From contig CM020515.1 in NCBI GenBank assembly GCA_009823395.1, positions 5,845,489 through 5,909,488 on the forward strand: a stretch of 64,000 bases of DNA, written 5' to 3'. The position numbers and the translations under genes were made by a program. The DNA is from Thamnaconus septentrionalis. Taxonomy: Eukaryota > Chordata > Actinopteri > Tetraodontiformes > Monacanthidae. The notes below the pieces were generated by a model. It was not told where the DNA came from and did not search any database. It saw only the letters and a program-made list of their open reading frames with translations. This document shows, piece after piece, positions 10,701 to 24,307 of this stretch. Within the stretch, counting starts at the first letter, position 1. Each line of letters begins with the position of its first letter.

Positions 10701-13700
10701 TGAGAGAAAATACAATGAATACTATGAACATGTGTGATAAAACCGCCTGTATTTTCCTGTGCGCTGTGATCACATTTAGACGTCAGCGGGAATCGTACCA
10801 ATAGGATGAGAAGACAAAAGGATGAGACGTGCTTTGGGTGAATTTGCATTTTACACACTGGCAGAGAAAGAAAAACTTGAGTGACGAGAACCTTGGCTTT
10901 TTGTTTGTTGCTACAACGAAGAGGCTTCCCTTCATGTTGCTGTTCACAACGAAGTTAGTCATCGTTTTAAAATTTGCCGTGCATGCGTTTAGAATTCATC
11001 TCCAAAGTAAACCAAAGGGGGAAAAAAAAACAAAGACAGAAAAACACAAGCACAAGGGGATTCCAGAAGAAGCTTCTTCCTCAAAGCGGCTGAAAAAAGG
11101 TAGGAGAAGGGAGAGGAGGCGGGGAATGCGGAGGGAGACGTGAGGAGCAGAGGACGCGGGTGACATTTTGAAATTTACACTGGAGTTTTAAAGGCCCCAC
11201 TTGCTAGCAACAGAGGTGATACGCACGGAATTATTCTTTTTTTTTTTTTTTTAAATTAGGCCTCCTGTTTGTCAAACTATTGCTAATAATTGAAGACTTT
11301 CACCTCATTACATTGCTTCAATTCTCACAATTGTGATGGTGCTTCGATATTAGCTAGCTTTAGCGACCTGGATATTAGGCCTCCTAGTAATGTTGTCCCC
11401 TCACTTGGAATCTGTTGCCATTCGCCAAAGTTAATTCACTGTCGTATTGTCGATGGTAATCCTCTCCCATAGCTTGACAAGCTCCCAAACTCAACTGCAC
11501 TTCTGTTGCCACCACTGTTTAAAAACTGCGAAAGGTTCTATTACACATGACTCTTTAGCTTTTCTGCACTTCTATCTTAAAGTATATACCAATTTGCAGA
11601 GTTTACTAGGACAGAATGGCAAAATTTTTACGTCAGAACCAAAAGCTTGCTAGTTTTGACTCCATGTACCGCCTGCTGCCTGCCATGACAAACTGCACCA
11701 AATAATTATAACTATGAAAAACTGTTCAACTTCAAAATTGCCTATAAAGGAAAGATGCACCAAAGTTTTCCTCTGCCATCCAAAGTGTTCTGCTTACAGC
11801 GTGCCCACCAACCAAAAGCCTTTATCTTCAACTCGTAGCTACATCGGTAGAAGCAAATCTGTCTGGTCTATTAAAACGCCGACTGCTTCTGTACGCTGGA
11901 CGGATACTTTTGAAATGTTCAATTTTGGCGTGCCACGTCAATTTCTTTTTGGTGTGGGCCCTTAAAACTCTGGTGAAAGAAAAAGTCTCCATCAAAGAAA
12001 GAATGGGGGATGTGACTGAGGCCAGAGCTTCCCGGTCTGGACGTGTTTCAAGTGAGGTTGGGCTACTGATTTGCTGTCACTCTTCCCTTCAGCCTAGCTT
12101 AACGTTTCCTCCTCCAAACACGCCATGGGCAGGGTCAAACACTGTCCAACATTCTGCCCCCTTTTAAAGGACCAATGCGCTTGTTATTTGTCCTTATGTC
12201 TGCCGGCCTGTGAGCGTTATCGGGTTTGTTTCCTGAGCCAATGGGTGCCTTGGGGTGGGAGGTGGGGGGTGAAAGGGATGATGAGGTGCGCTGGGTCCCA
12301 TTGTGACACAACCTTGTACTCGTTTCCGACCTTTCAGTATCAGTAAGCCACAAGCATGTGTGCTTTTGTTTTTTGTCGTCGTCATGAAATTGAATTGAAT
12401 TGAATTTTATTTTCGTTTACATTGTAAACGAAGCGATCGTTTGCACCCTCTAATTACAAATATGATATCCATCCGGGGCGGATATGCTGTTGTGTACTTG
12501 TTGTGTCCCACACGAGCACCACTGCAAAGATTGTTTGGTGCTGAAAGTATCTGGGGTCAACAGCAGGTGTTCTTTTTTTTAATCAACTCTCCTCGTTGGG
12601 GTGGATTTACAACCCAATCCTGCTTTTATTTAATTCTCTGTAGAAATATTTTCACTCCTCCACTCCTTCCAAAAGGTGTCGCTACTTATTACCCTGTGGC
12701 ATCCTCCGATCGCAGTGGCTTCCTGTAGAGTTGCCAAGTGAGAACAATTCAACGAGTGTGAGACGCTTTCCCCCCTGGAGGACAATGACACGACGGCAAG
12801 CAGCCCAACTGTTGCGTGCATAGGCTTTCTTTATGTTCACTGCATGCTTGGGTACAAAAGCAATTTATAAATGCATTTTTTTAGAATCTCTGTGATCAGA
12901 AAAGCATGTGTTAAAGCATACAAAGTATTCTATGTAAACCAAAACTACATTTTCAAAAATAAAAGAAAAACATTTTTTTTTTTCAGAAGGAATAAAAAGT
13001 GTCGAAATAAATGAATGACATTGACACAGAGTTGTGTGCAGATTGGTAGAGCTACAGTACACAACGTTTTAGGCTTTGTTGAACTCTTCTGAAGCCGTAC
13101 TTCATACCTTTAGGAAGACAGGCAATACTGACAGTGGGACACAGGTAAGATTTAAAAATGAGGAAATAATTTCACTTCCTGGCTTCAGAACATTCCTGAG
13201 ATAGGCCCTATTTTATCTAATTGAGTTATTGTTATTTTTTTTTGGCTGTCTGCAATTCATCAAGACTCCCACAGAATAGCAGGATTAAAGGGAAAATTAA
13301 CTAAGGGACTGATGTTGGACGTCTTTTGTGACAAAAACGGACAACACACATTTTGTCTTGTCGTTACCACATCTGCTGTGTTCATCAAACATCTCATGTT
13401 AGCGAGAGTATTATTAGACTATTGCTATTGCTAATAATGTAGACGAAGACTAAATCATCAGTATGCTGTTTATCATACACTGCAGGACCGAAAGTAATAG
13501 TCAGATAAAAGCGAAACTGAGTTTAAACGCAGATCATGTGCGAGTACCGTCCTGTAAAATAATGGACTTGGCTTTGCCATCACAGACACACAGACTGGAC
13601 TGGTGCCTTCCCATTACGCCGGTCCTTTCGCAAAATCTGTGCACGGCCGTTTGGACGTGCACGCTCGTCCGTCGGTGGCAAAAACAGATTTGACGATCAG

Positions 13701-14031
13701 CGTCCTCTGCGAAAGGTTACGGGACATTTGTTTTTAAATGCTGCGAGGGCTACGAATGCGAGCGAACTGGTCGAACGCCTGTTGCTGCAAACATTTGAAA
13801 AGCATACAGGAGACACATGGATGCAACACTGATGTTTTCCATAGTGAAAAAGTGGAGAAAAAAAAAACCCAAACAAAATCCAACAACACTCCAACTTGTT
13901 GTTTTCGAGACTAGCCTGTTCACACCTTTCTCCAGATGTATGGTGGGGCCACAGATTGGAAAAAAAAAACAACAACATCTCAAATGATGGTTAATAACAG
14001 GAATGAAAAAAGAAACACAAGTGCTGTAAAT
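7541..14031. other. non-coding stretch between pdk2 3' end and possible distal kcnc3 3' UTR
   Basis: No conserved protein frame. It contains (TG)n at 7744-7772, long T runs at 10144-10560, and a perfect 10-bp-arm palindrome around 12408-12428 beside a TGAAT-type repeat. Long T runs on the plus strand would be A runs in a minus-strand transcript. Whether part of this is kcnc3 3' UTR cannot be settled from sequence. Confidence 0.6.
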
Positions 14032-14780
14032 GATACCACGTAACATCTTCCTTTGTCATTAAATGTCATTTATGATAATAGTTCATAATAGTAAAAAATA
14101 CCGATGACTAAAAATCAATATTAGTGCTAACTTGAGTCATAAAAATGTGTGAAATAGTAAATGACAGTTATAAGGTACCTGCAAATAATACCATGTAACA
14201 TTATCCTCTGTAATAAAAGGTACTTCATGATCGTTGTTAATAATAATAAGTAATTTAAAAAAAACAACATGATTAAAAATAAACATTAGTGCTAAAACTA
14301 CAGACATGATGTGTCAAATAGTAAATGGCAAAGTATATGATACCATGTAGGTTCTTTCTCTGATGGTAGTTAATAATAATAAAAACATAATAAAATCAAC
14401 ATTTATGCTAAAGATATGGACTTAAATGTGTAAAATATGAAATGATAAGGTAAATGATACCACGTATGATTGTGATCTGTGTTAAAATGCAATCCATGAT
14501 GATAGCTACTACAAAACATAATTGTCGTAATATTCAATGCAATAATAATCAGTAACATAACCGATAATCGATATTAGTGCTCTTGCATAATGATATGTGT
14601 AAAATAACAAATGAGCGAGTAACACAATGTAAGACCTTTCTCTGGGTTGAAATGCAATCCATGGCGATAGTCAATACAAAACAACAAACAAATAAAAATC
14701 AATATAATATTAGTGCCACAAAGAGAGAATGATGTAGTGAAAAATAATCAATGATTAAGGTAAAATAATACCGTAAAATA
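14032..14780. repeat. degenerate minisatellite, period about 150 bp, five to six units
   Basis: The motif GATACCACG/AATACCATG followed by TAACATnnTCCTCTGT-like sequence recurs at 14032, 14187, 14339, 14456, 14621 (AACACAATG) and 14766. Between these, ATCAATATTAGTGCTAA and AATGTGTGAAATAGTAAATG-like blocks also recur. Spacing varies from 117 to 165, so the units have many indels. Confidence 0.7.
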
Positions 14781-17700
14781 TATTCCATCTTCAGTCACAT
14801 TCCTCCCCAGTCTTCTCTGGAGAGGAATGTGCTTGATGTCAGGAGGGGATTTGAGCTGATTGTGTTCAAGACGGCTGCCTCTCACACCAAAATTCATTTT
14901 GGTTTTCCGCCATTTGAGGACATAAACATTTTTTTTTAAAATATATATTCCTTGTAATCTGGAAGACATTGCACAATGCGGGAAGATTTATTTCAGTTCA
15001 AATTTCAAAATTGTCATCTACGATCTTGAAATAAACCGAGAAAAATGCGGAAAATAACTGACTTGAGAGGATTCTCCGTGGCCTGTGGCAAAGTCAGTCT
15101 TATGTGATGGGGTGGAGGCAGCAAGAGCTAGAAAAGCATGACCCCTCAAAAGCGATTCATTTTTTTCCCCAACCAAAATAAAACAAACAAAAAAAAACAA
15201 CCCAAAAGAGAAACATTGCACCGTCATCAGAAACATAAAGACCCCGGATGAAGAGGCAGTTACCTTGTACCATTTCACATGAGGAAGTATAGACAGGAGC
15301 GGGTAGTGGGGTAAATATTTGCATCGACCCGGAGCGGGGGGAAGGGGGAAAAGTGCCACGGTGTGGGGGGAGTAGGGAGGGAGGGAGGCTTTTTTCAGTT
15401 CAACGGCGGTTTGAAAGTCCCGGGTCCTGGCGGTGACGCACTCACAGCTGCCGTCGGAGAGACACGATGAGTTCAATGACTCTGTTAAAAAAAAAAAAAA
15501 AAAAAAGGCTACAAGAGGAAGTAGAGAAAAGAAAGAAAACGGAGGAGGAAGAAGAAGCGCTGTAGCAGCCCGATGAGAAGTGCAAGTCGTCGGAGTAGTA
15601 GAAGTAGCAGTAGCAGTAGTAGTAGTAGTAGAAGGAGTACTAGAGGAACTCGTGGTAGCAGAGTAAATACTTGTAGAGGAGATTTCCCGGGGGGGGGTTG
15701 AGGGATCAGGGGGGTGAGGTCGGGGTCTTCCTGGTTCTTTCTTTTCTTTTGAAGGAACATGAGCGTTGGACTCCGCTGCCCTTTGGTGGTGGAAAAAAAC
15801 CCGAAACCATTCCTTTCCGAACCTAAAACGACGGACGATTTTTTTTTTTTTTTTTTTTTTTTACATTTTTTTTTTTTTTTTTAGCCCTGTTATTGGCGAG
15901 AGGGAGATCAGAATGGCTTGCAGAAGTCATGCAGAATCTTCATGCTGGTAAATAACATCCCCCCCCCCCACTCTGTCCCACAAAAAAGGCAAAAAAAAAA
16001 AGAAAGAAAGACAAAACGCAATTCTAATTTTGCAACCACTTCTAATTTGTCACTCAAAGTGTTTTTTCTGAATTTTTTTTTTCGGTCTTTTTTTTTCCGT
16101 TGTTGTCCTTCCGTCGTCGGCTCGTGCTTGTCTCGCACCTGCCTCCCCGGAGGTGTCACGTGTCTGAGAGGGGGCTGGTGGGGGAGGGAGGAGGGGCATC
16201 GGAAAGAGGGGGGGACGACTCTGCCTCATCCATCATGCCTTTCCGGGAGAGCAATTTGCTGCAGCCAGATGCTGTTCCAACACACACACACACACACACA
16301 TACACGCACGCACACACCGCGTCCACACTTGCAAATCTGTTTCGGGGGGGGGGAATAACAAAAATAAAGGAATCAAATGTCTTTGCGCCCTTCTTACCCC
16401 CCCTTTTGTTTCCTCTCTTGATTTCCGGTCGGTCAGAGTTTTTCTTTTTTTTTCCTCCCTCTTCCTGTTTTTTTAATTGGTTTCATTCATGCCATGCAGG
16501 TTTTGTCAACAGGAAGGTAGCAGCAGCGGCGCTGGAGCTCGGAGATGCGGGGCAAGGAGGGTGGCGGAGATCTCGTCAGACGCTTCCAGAAAAGGTGGTC
16601 GGGCGGGGGGGGGGGGGCAAAAATGAAATCAAATTATTTTTCAGTCATTTCCTTCTTCTTTTCTTTTTTTCGAGAAAAGAGAAAAAGAACCGCGTTAGGA
16701 CCACCTACGGAGCAATTCCCTCCCACGTCGGACTGGCTTCGCTCCTGGTTCTCGCGTCGACTCTACTGCTGTGATATGGCTGATGTTATTATTTATTTAT
16801 TTATTTTTTTAATCTGATATGTATGGATAGTTTTCAGTTCAGAGGTCCCGTAGCTGAGCGGAGGTTAAGCAGGGCAGCTCCGGGCAGCAGTAGCAGTAGC
16901 AGCGCTGGGGGTGTAGGGTGTTCTGTGGGGGGGTTGGTGGGGGGGTTCGGACTGCCGCTGGAAGCTGCTGGACATCGCCGTGGACACCAAACCCTGTAGC
17001 TTGCATAGTGCTTCAATTGCCAGAAGTAATGGGGACGGACCAAAGGGGGAACAAAGGAGGACGGTATAGCTTGGAAATCATCCGCGGGAAGGTTGCAAGG
17101 GTCTGCCGAAGGGCCTCCGCTGCCATGCTGGAGGCTTCCATGCGGTCGTCGTCGGCGGCGGCGTCTTTAAGGGGTCGGCTCAAACGGGCTATGAATCAGG
17201 GCGTCGCATCGGTCGCGGTGATCTGCGGGGGTCGCTGTCGGCCGGCTGCAGAGAGTCCTTTCTAAACGTTTTTTCCCCCTCGCCGCTACCGTGAAAAATC
17301 GGCCGCCGGCGGTAGAGGGACGGAGGAGCGGCGGTTTCAGAGTCTAACCGCGTTCCCTCTTGGCGCAGGGGGAGGATGCGTTTAGAAACTCAGCACTGGA
17401 AGAGGGGAGAAAGAAGAGAGACAGTGTCGTAAAAAGACTTGAGCGAGGCCCGCGGGGACTCCTGGACCCTCAGACAGCCGGGCGGTAAAAAAAAAAAAAA
17501 AAAGTCGAGTCTCTCAATTCGATTGCGTTCATTGATTCGCATTGAGGCCAATCGGTGTTAATTCGACTTCTGAGTTGATTTAGTTCGACTCAGGCCTGGC
17601 GCTCATTGAGGGTCAAGGTCCGTCTTTAAACGACCTACTGTAGGTCAGTGGGGTGATGCTGATGGGTTAAATAATCTTGTCTTTTATTTTGATACAGCTC

Positions 17701-18689
17701 CGCTGTAATCTACTGCCGTCAATAATCTGGGAAACCAAACTTTGTTCACTTTTTTGGTGAGAAAGACCAATCAATTACCGGCAAGAAACCACCAATGATG
17801 GACTACAAAAATAGGCTATATATTATTTCACCCATCAACACCAAAGACAACAACACGACACACAAAAAAACTAAAAAATCCCTTCTCCAATTGTTGGGTT
17901 TTAATTTTTTTTTTTAATGGGAAGGTTTCAAATATTTCTGAGAACCAAACACAGTAGGGCCTGTTTGCCAAAAGCATCAAGCAAGAGACAGAATCAGTCA
18001 GTCCTCTTCATGCAACAGTTAGCTGATGATAATAGTTAATTTTTTGGAAAGTTCACCTTACTACGCTTCACTTCACAAACTTTCTGGGCTTTATTTTACA
18101 GACCAAATTGGACAAGATGAACATTGAAGCCTATTCAATGTATTTTTTTTTTCCCATTTATCTATTGATTGACAACAATTTGAGCTAGTTCGTAACGGTA
18201 TGAATTTAGTGCTCTTTTCCATATTGGCAGCCAATCATTTGTAGTCTTTTTGCAACCATTTTTGGTGGTCATTTCTGTCCGAAGATAAAATTCTGCTTTT
18301 ATGGCACGTCTGCGTTGGCCTCCTTCTGAAAACCGGAAGCCCCACCCATCTTTATATCTAGTCAATGGTCCGGATGGGCGATGAGTAGTTTATACTGTGA
18401 CAAAGAGCTGATGCTAACTTTCCTCAATCCGCTACATTTAAACCCAATGATACTGTTGGCAATGAGGCCTTGGAAAAAACAAAACAAAAAACAAGTGTGA
18501 CATTGTCAGCCATTATAGAAGCCACACCTCCTCTTGACATTGACCAATAGTTGAGAAATGTAATGACTTCTACAATGGCTGGCGGTTCTAATCCAAAAAC
18601 CTCCGTTCTGGTATTTCACCTGGTGCTGTACCCTTTAGCATCACACACAAGACTTCCTTTCATTCCAGTTACCATCTCATCTCATAAGA
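14781..18689. other. non-coding stretch with homopolymer runs and a CpG-rich block
   Basis: Holds (GTA)n at about 15591-15635, T runs at 15840-15882, (CA)n at 16280-16301 and TATT repeats at 16788-16806. A GC- and CpG-rich block at about 16900-17490 stands out from its A/T-rich surroundings. No frame with family resemblance was found. Confidence 0.6.
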
Positions 18690-19031
18690 AACTAGACCAG
18701 ACGTGGGCAAACTAGGGCCCGGGGGCCATTCGCGGCCGGTTAAGCTTCTTTATCTGGCCGGCCAAAGTTGAAGAAATTATATTAATAGTAAGTAAGTCAT
18801 GAAATAGCTCTATTCCATCCATGTTTTCAGTGTTTTAAGAGTCATTTCAATAAAGAGCTAAACGCTGTGGGGCTTCAAAGATACATATTTCATTGTCGTG
18901 GCTTTCGTTCATTTTCAATTGACGTTAAAGCTACATGACATGTTTTCTGCCAATCCCTCATACATTTTTATAGGCCCCTCTGTCCCATTGTGGCCCCACC
19001 AGTCAATAAGTTTGCCCACCCTGAACTAGAC
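18690..19031. mobile_element. hAT-like MITE with perfect 8-bp target-site duplication
   Basis: The body is 18698-19023 (326 bp). It starts CAGACGTGGGCAAACTAGGG and ends AAGTTTGCCCACCCTG, so the termini are inverted (CAGnnGTGGGCAAACT). AACTAGAC flanks both sides exactly (18690-18697 and 19024-19031). The interior carries the GGGCCC/CGGCC-rich start typical of this teleost family. It is non-autonomous. Confidence 0.88.
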
Positions 19032-19968
19032 ACTGGTTTAAATAATCCTACTTGGAACTCAATCCGTTTCCTTCAACGTAGAGCACGTTGTAAACACTCC
19101 GACGCCAATTGCGATGCGTGGACACTAGAGGGTACAACGAGCCCGGGCTGACACCAGGGGAAACACCAGCTTGAAGACCGGCTGGGGCCATAAACGGCCC
19201 TCTAGTGTTTCGTTTCCGGAGGTGTTTAGTGAGGAACACTTGGCACCAGTGGAAGCTGTTAGAACACGATACTGTGAGCCAGTGAGGCAGAAGGCAAAAA
19301 TGGACCAGTGAAGCAAGAAAGAGACACATTAGTAGGAAGCTCTCGCTCAGCCCAGCTGACATGCAAGTACAACGAGAGCCAAAAAGCTTGAACGTAACAC
19401 AAACACACACACGCGCACGAACGTTCCACTGGGTAAGTCTCTCACACACAGACACGATCTCCACTCGTCCTCGGGGGGCTGCTCGGTCCTCTGGGAAAGA
19501 CGAATCTTTGTCCGCTAATTGGCCCAAAAGTGAAATGGAGATCCTGGACTTTTGTGAGATGAGCGAGAGGACGGGCAGCCAACCAGGATGGGACCTTCCA
19601 ACATAAAACCTCGACCAAAAGCTGAGGGTTGAACCTCTCAGTTGGCGTGTTGGTCCTGCACCACCAGACCTCGGCCAAAAAAAAAAAAAAAAGCCCAATC
19701 CCACGTCCATCAGTCAGGCACTGTTTACTGCACCGGCCAGATGGTTGGCTTCTGATTGACTTGGCTGCACGACGGACAACACTTCCTCTACACTGGTGCA
19801 AGCTGTAGGGGTCGTGAGGCCGGTTTGGCCCAGGTGTGGGTGCACACGGTGGCTAACTGAAGCTAACAGTGATAGTAATAAAAAAAAAAAAAGAAAGTAC
19901 AAGGGACACAAAGTGTGGCGGACAAGACAAAAACACAAAGGATGGAACAAAACGTCACGGCGACACTG

Positions 19969-19969
<1 letters not shown>

Positions 19970-20003
<34 letters not shown>
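19970..20003. repeat. (CA)n microsatellite
   Basis: Uninterrupted CA run ending in CATGTACACACAG. A TCC-rich tract follows at about 20108-20200. Confidence 0.95.
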
Positions 20004-20007
<4 letters not shown>

Positions 20008-21126
20008 CACACAGGTGAGGGAACACGACAACACAAGGGGACAAGACGGTTGCACAGGAGCGACAGTGACTCTTACATGGGGAAGCAATTTTTGTTTTTT
20101 GCTTCTTTCCTCCTCCTCCTCCTCCTCCTCACCACCACACTTTCTGTCTTCCTCACACCACTCCTCCACCTTCTCCTCCAACTCCTCCTCCTCCTCCCGC
20201 TGATCATCCTCTCAGAACACCCGGCCACCGGCAGGGCATCTCTGCCCTCCGTCCCGCCAACAACAATGGAGGAAAGTCCTTGTCATTCGTCCGGGGCCTC
20301 CGTTCCCTCCGGCGGCGACGTCCACAGTCCGACAAGTTCTTTCTTTTCGTTTCCACTGGTGAAGGTGCTCCAGTTTCGCTCAATCCCATTTCTTTCTTTT
20401 TTTTTTTTTTTTGGTTCTTGCTGCCGGGCTTCAGGCTCTGGGGACTGCTGAGTTGATGGCGCGTTGGGAGCGTTTTTAAAGTCCCGTGCAGGAAAAATAA
20501 AAAAAGGGTTTGGGGGACGGGGGGGGAGGGGCCAGTTTGTCAAAGTAAAAGGTTGAAAACAGATGAGTGGACGACACAGGGGGGCTGCCGACAGGAAACG
20601 CTCAGCTGTACAAGAAAAGCAAGGGTGGCGCCGCGGGGGCCGAGGGCCACACAACAGAGCACATCAAAAGCGGAGGAGAAAAGCGCCTCGCGTACTTCCT
20701 GCTCTCGTTTTTTTTTTTCCTTCTTTTTTTCCATGCATACAATACACCTCGCAAAATACGGGGCGAACAGGAGCAGCGGCGGCGGAGGAGGCGGCGTAGT
20801 GTGGGCGGTGGGGGCGGAGGCGGGGGTTATGGGGAGGGGAGCGAAGGAGAGCTCGAGAAAGAGATACCTGAGTTGTGAGTGTACGTATGGAGGAACGGGG
20901 GAGGGGGAGCTGGTGATGTTTGGCGGCGAGAGGGAGGGAGCCGATGAGCCCGCAAGTGATCGTAGCTCGAGGAGCTCGGCGGAGAGATCAGCGCAGCCTC
21001 CTTCGGTCTCGAGGGGGGGGGGGCTGCAAAGTGTGGAACGACCACGCACTCTGTAGAGACCTCATGTGGTGAAGATCCATTCAGGTCAGGCTAATTTAAA
21101 AATGACGTAGGCGCTACACCTACAGG

Positions 21127-21730
21127 AAGCGAACTGATCTGGATCCGTGTGTTTGGGAGTTGGGAGTTTACCCAATTAGCATCCATTGATTCTGATGAAT
21201 TCTGACCTTTACTGGACTTGCAGCATCAGATTCTTGACTGAACATGCTAAACGTGCGAAATTCAGAGTTGCATTGTATCGCAGCGTACTCTATTGAAAGT
21301 CACGATTGGCTGATCTGCGTGGAATTTTTTCCCCATGTTTTGGACGCCTCTATGGGGCGCTAGAGAGTCGAATTTTGCCATTTTCTCTTCATTTTATGAA
21401 ATTTTCCGCCAGTTCAGACCTGTGTTCAAAAATAAACGCGCTTATGTAATATCTTAAGGGGGAAAATAATAATAAGAAACGAACGAAAAACAAGCCAATC
21501 AGGCTAACTGATCGAGCCAGGCTAAAGCGAACTGATCTGGATTTGTGTGTTTGGGATTTGGGAGTTTACCAAATTACCATCCATTGATTGTGTCAAATTC
21601 TGACCTTCAGTCGACTTGCAGCATCAGATTCTTGACTGATCGCACTAAACGTGCATAATTCAGAGTAGTATTGTATCACTGCGTACCCTATCGCGAGTCA
21701 CGGTTGGCTGGTCTGCCTGACGAATTTTTG
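21127..21730. repeat. direct repeat, two copies of about 200 bp
   Basis: Copy A (21127-21330) and copy B (21525-21730) both run from AAGCGAACTGATCTGGAT through TGCAGCATCAGATTCTTGAC to GTCACGnTTGGCTGnTCTGC. They differ at scattered bases, so the duplication is not recent. A unique spacer of about 195 bp separates them. Confidence 0.88.
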
Positions 21731-22554
21731 CTTCCCGTCTTAAACTACCGTCCCGGACAATCCTGCGTCCTCCTGATCTTTTTTTTCTTTTTTTGGAGGC
21801 TGCGCTGAACCTTCGCACGTCGCTGAGTTGCCCTTCTTTTTAAACCACCGCAATTTGAATTTGAGCGCAGAGCCAAGTGACGGGACAGAGGGGAAATGGG
21901 GACGTGGCACTGAACACGTTGGGGGGGGGTGGGGGTCGAAGCAGGAAGAAGCAGGATGGGTGGAAGCAAAACGGACAGAAGACGTCTGTTAGGACAGGAA
22001 GGGAGTCGAAAGGTTGATGACGGCAATGACGGAAGAAGTTGGATTTTGTTTTGTTTAGTTTTTTTTTGTCATAACGTTAGTTCACAGTTACTGCTTCTTT
22101 TTGCATATATCTGATAAGCACGGGGCTTTCAGAACAGTTCTCTGTGAAAAGAGAGGCAAACGGAAAAGAAAGAGGGGGAAAAAAAAACACAAGCTACGGT
22201 TATTAACGTGTTTCTCTTATCATAAGTCTCTCAAGATCAATAAGAAAGCAGCTATACAAGACCTACTAGAAACGTAACCCCGTCCCGTCCTGAAAAAATA
22301 AACTTTCCCACCCCCACCCAGCCCTGTTACAGTACCTAACTTGGCCTTTTTTTTTCGACCAATAGCATCATAGCATTTACGCATGCATAACGTCAGCCCC
22401 CGTCCGCCTCTCGCATTCAAAGAGGCGAAGATTTACTCTTATTTTTGTTTTCTTTTTTGTATTTTCTTCGTCCCCGCATGCTCTTGTTAGTGCACATGTG
22501 CGCGTCTAGACGCACACACATCCATACACACTCGTAGTAAAGTCTAAAGTTGCC

Positions 22555-22557
<3 letters not shown>

Positions 22558-22652
<95 letters not shown>
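22558..22652. repeat. (AT)n microsatellite
   Basis: About 42 near-perfect AT units, ending GTATATATACAC. Confidence 0.97.
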
Positions 22653-22653
<1 letters not shown>

Positions 22654-23540
22654 CATTCATTACGCTAAAGTCTTATCAAACCTCCTGATGTCAGTAGTCA
22701 TAACAGGAACCTTATTGCTTGCGATGGGAACCCATGCAGATTCATCTACGAGTTGTAAACTTTACATATGTACACCGTCGCGATGGGAGCGGCCAATCAG
22801 GGATGGCGGACGCGCTTGGAACACGGGGGTGGGGGGTGGGGGGTGAGGGCGGTGTGATGGTGAGGAATGAGCGTGTGCGTGTGTGCGCTTGTGTGCGTGT
22901 GTGGTTGCGCGCACGCGGCAGGCGACTCTTTACAGGAACACACGTCAGACTTTCTAGCAAGGCTTGAAACCGAAGCTCGGCCGACGCGGTCGGCGGCCGA
23001 AAGCCGTTTTTTTTTGTTTTTTGTTTTCTTCCTGGGGACGATCTCGTTTTTTTTTTTTTTTGGACCAGCGGCCCCCCAGTTGAAGCAGGTCTTGTGTTCG
23101 GGGCAACAACAAAAAAAAAAAAATGACAGAGTCCGTGTAATTTTCCCAAAAGTGACCTGAGTAAAGTCCTACACAGATTTCCCCTGGGGGGGTTCTTTTC
23201 TTCTTCTTTTGGACGAGGGTTTTCATCCTGAATTTCGGAATCCGGAATCCGGAAATAGAACCTCATTGGCTCGTACACAACGTATGGAAGCTTTGGCTCA
23301 CGCAAGGCCTCTGCTGGAAACCGTGGGAGGCGGCAATAGCCCCAAAGACGCTATTGACATATATATATATATATATTTACTTTTTTTTTTTATCAATCTG
23401 AAATCTATCTTTGACTATCCAAATTGTTTCTCGTATATTTTACTGATGCCAATAAAACAGGTTTGTCATCGAAACTGAGGTGTGTTGGAAGCCTCCCCGG
23501 CTTCCAGCATCTGAGCCTGGACCTTTCTGTCTCCAATCAT

Positions 23541-23579
<39 letters not shown>
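23541..23579. repeat. (CA)n microsatellite
   Basis: Uninterrupted CA run. Further CA tracts lie at 23869-23885 and 24171-24230. Confidence 0.95.
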
Positions 23580-23580
<1 letters not shown>

Positions 23581-24302
23581 GGTGTTCCTCATTTGGTGCC
23601 CTCAGCTCCTAATGAACAGTCTGCCAATGGGAAGGACTTATGGACGCCGCCACACGGCAGCCAGGAAGTATCGACAAGGGACTTCAAGGGACTTAAGCAG
23701 AACATTCTAGTGGAATTAGTCGCTGATTACCCAACCCCTCCCAGACTCCCTGCCTCTCTATAACTATTTGAATACAGATCAACATCCCCGGCAGGAGCTT
23801 TGAAGGGAGGTGAGAGCAAGAGATGAGGACCAGGTGGTTCCAACAGCAGTGAGAAGTTCTTGAACGGACACACACACACACACACGGGGACGCGCCGATA
23901 GCGCCTGCAACACCTTTGCGCTTCGGCAACATCGGCGGAAAAAAAGGACATATTTTTGCGTAAGACAAAAGGAAAATGTTCACATCGAGGAGGGGAGGGG
24001 CAGACAAGTTCAGAGGAAAGCGGCAGAGCGATGACATCATAAGGTGAACTCACACACACTGCAGTAATAAACATCAAAAACTGAAATGAGACATTTCCGT
24101 TGACGTGAGGAGGACAGCGCGCTTCCGTTTGTGCATCTTGGTACAGAGGTAGATGCAGGCCTGGCCAAGCACACACACACACACACATGCATGCTCATGT
24201 ACACACACACGCACACACACACACACAAATGCACACACGCTAACCCCGCATGCACACCACCACGTGTGCCGCCCGTACAAACTCGGATCTGAGGAGAGAC
24301 GC

Positions 24303-24307
<5 letters not shown>

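Noticed and set aside
16100..16774. 224-codon plus-strand frame
   Set aside because: Built largely from CA repeats and poly-T (HTHTHT, FFFF). No domain is visible.
17000..17265. Short frames on both strands of the CpG-rich block
   Set aside because: Each is under 120 codons, the strands compete, and there is no splice-consistent extension or homology.
23541..24230. Regularly spaced CA runs as a CRISPR-like array
   Set aside because: Simple microsatellites without constant repeats and unique spacers, in a vertebrate genome.
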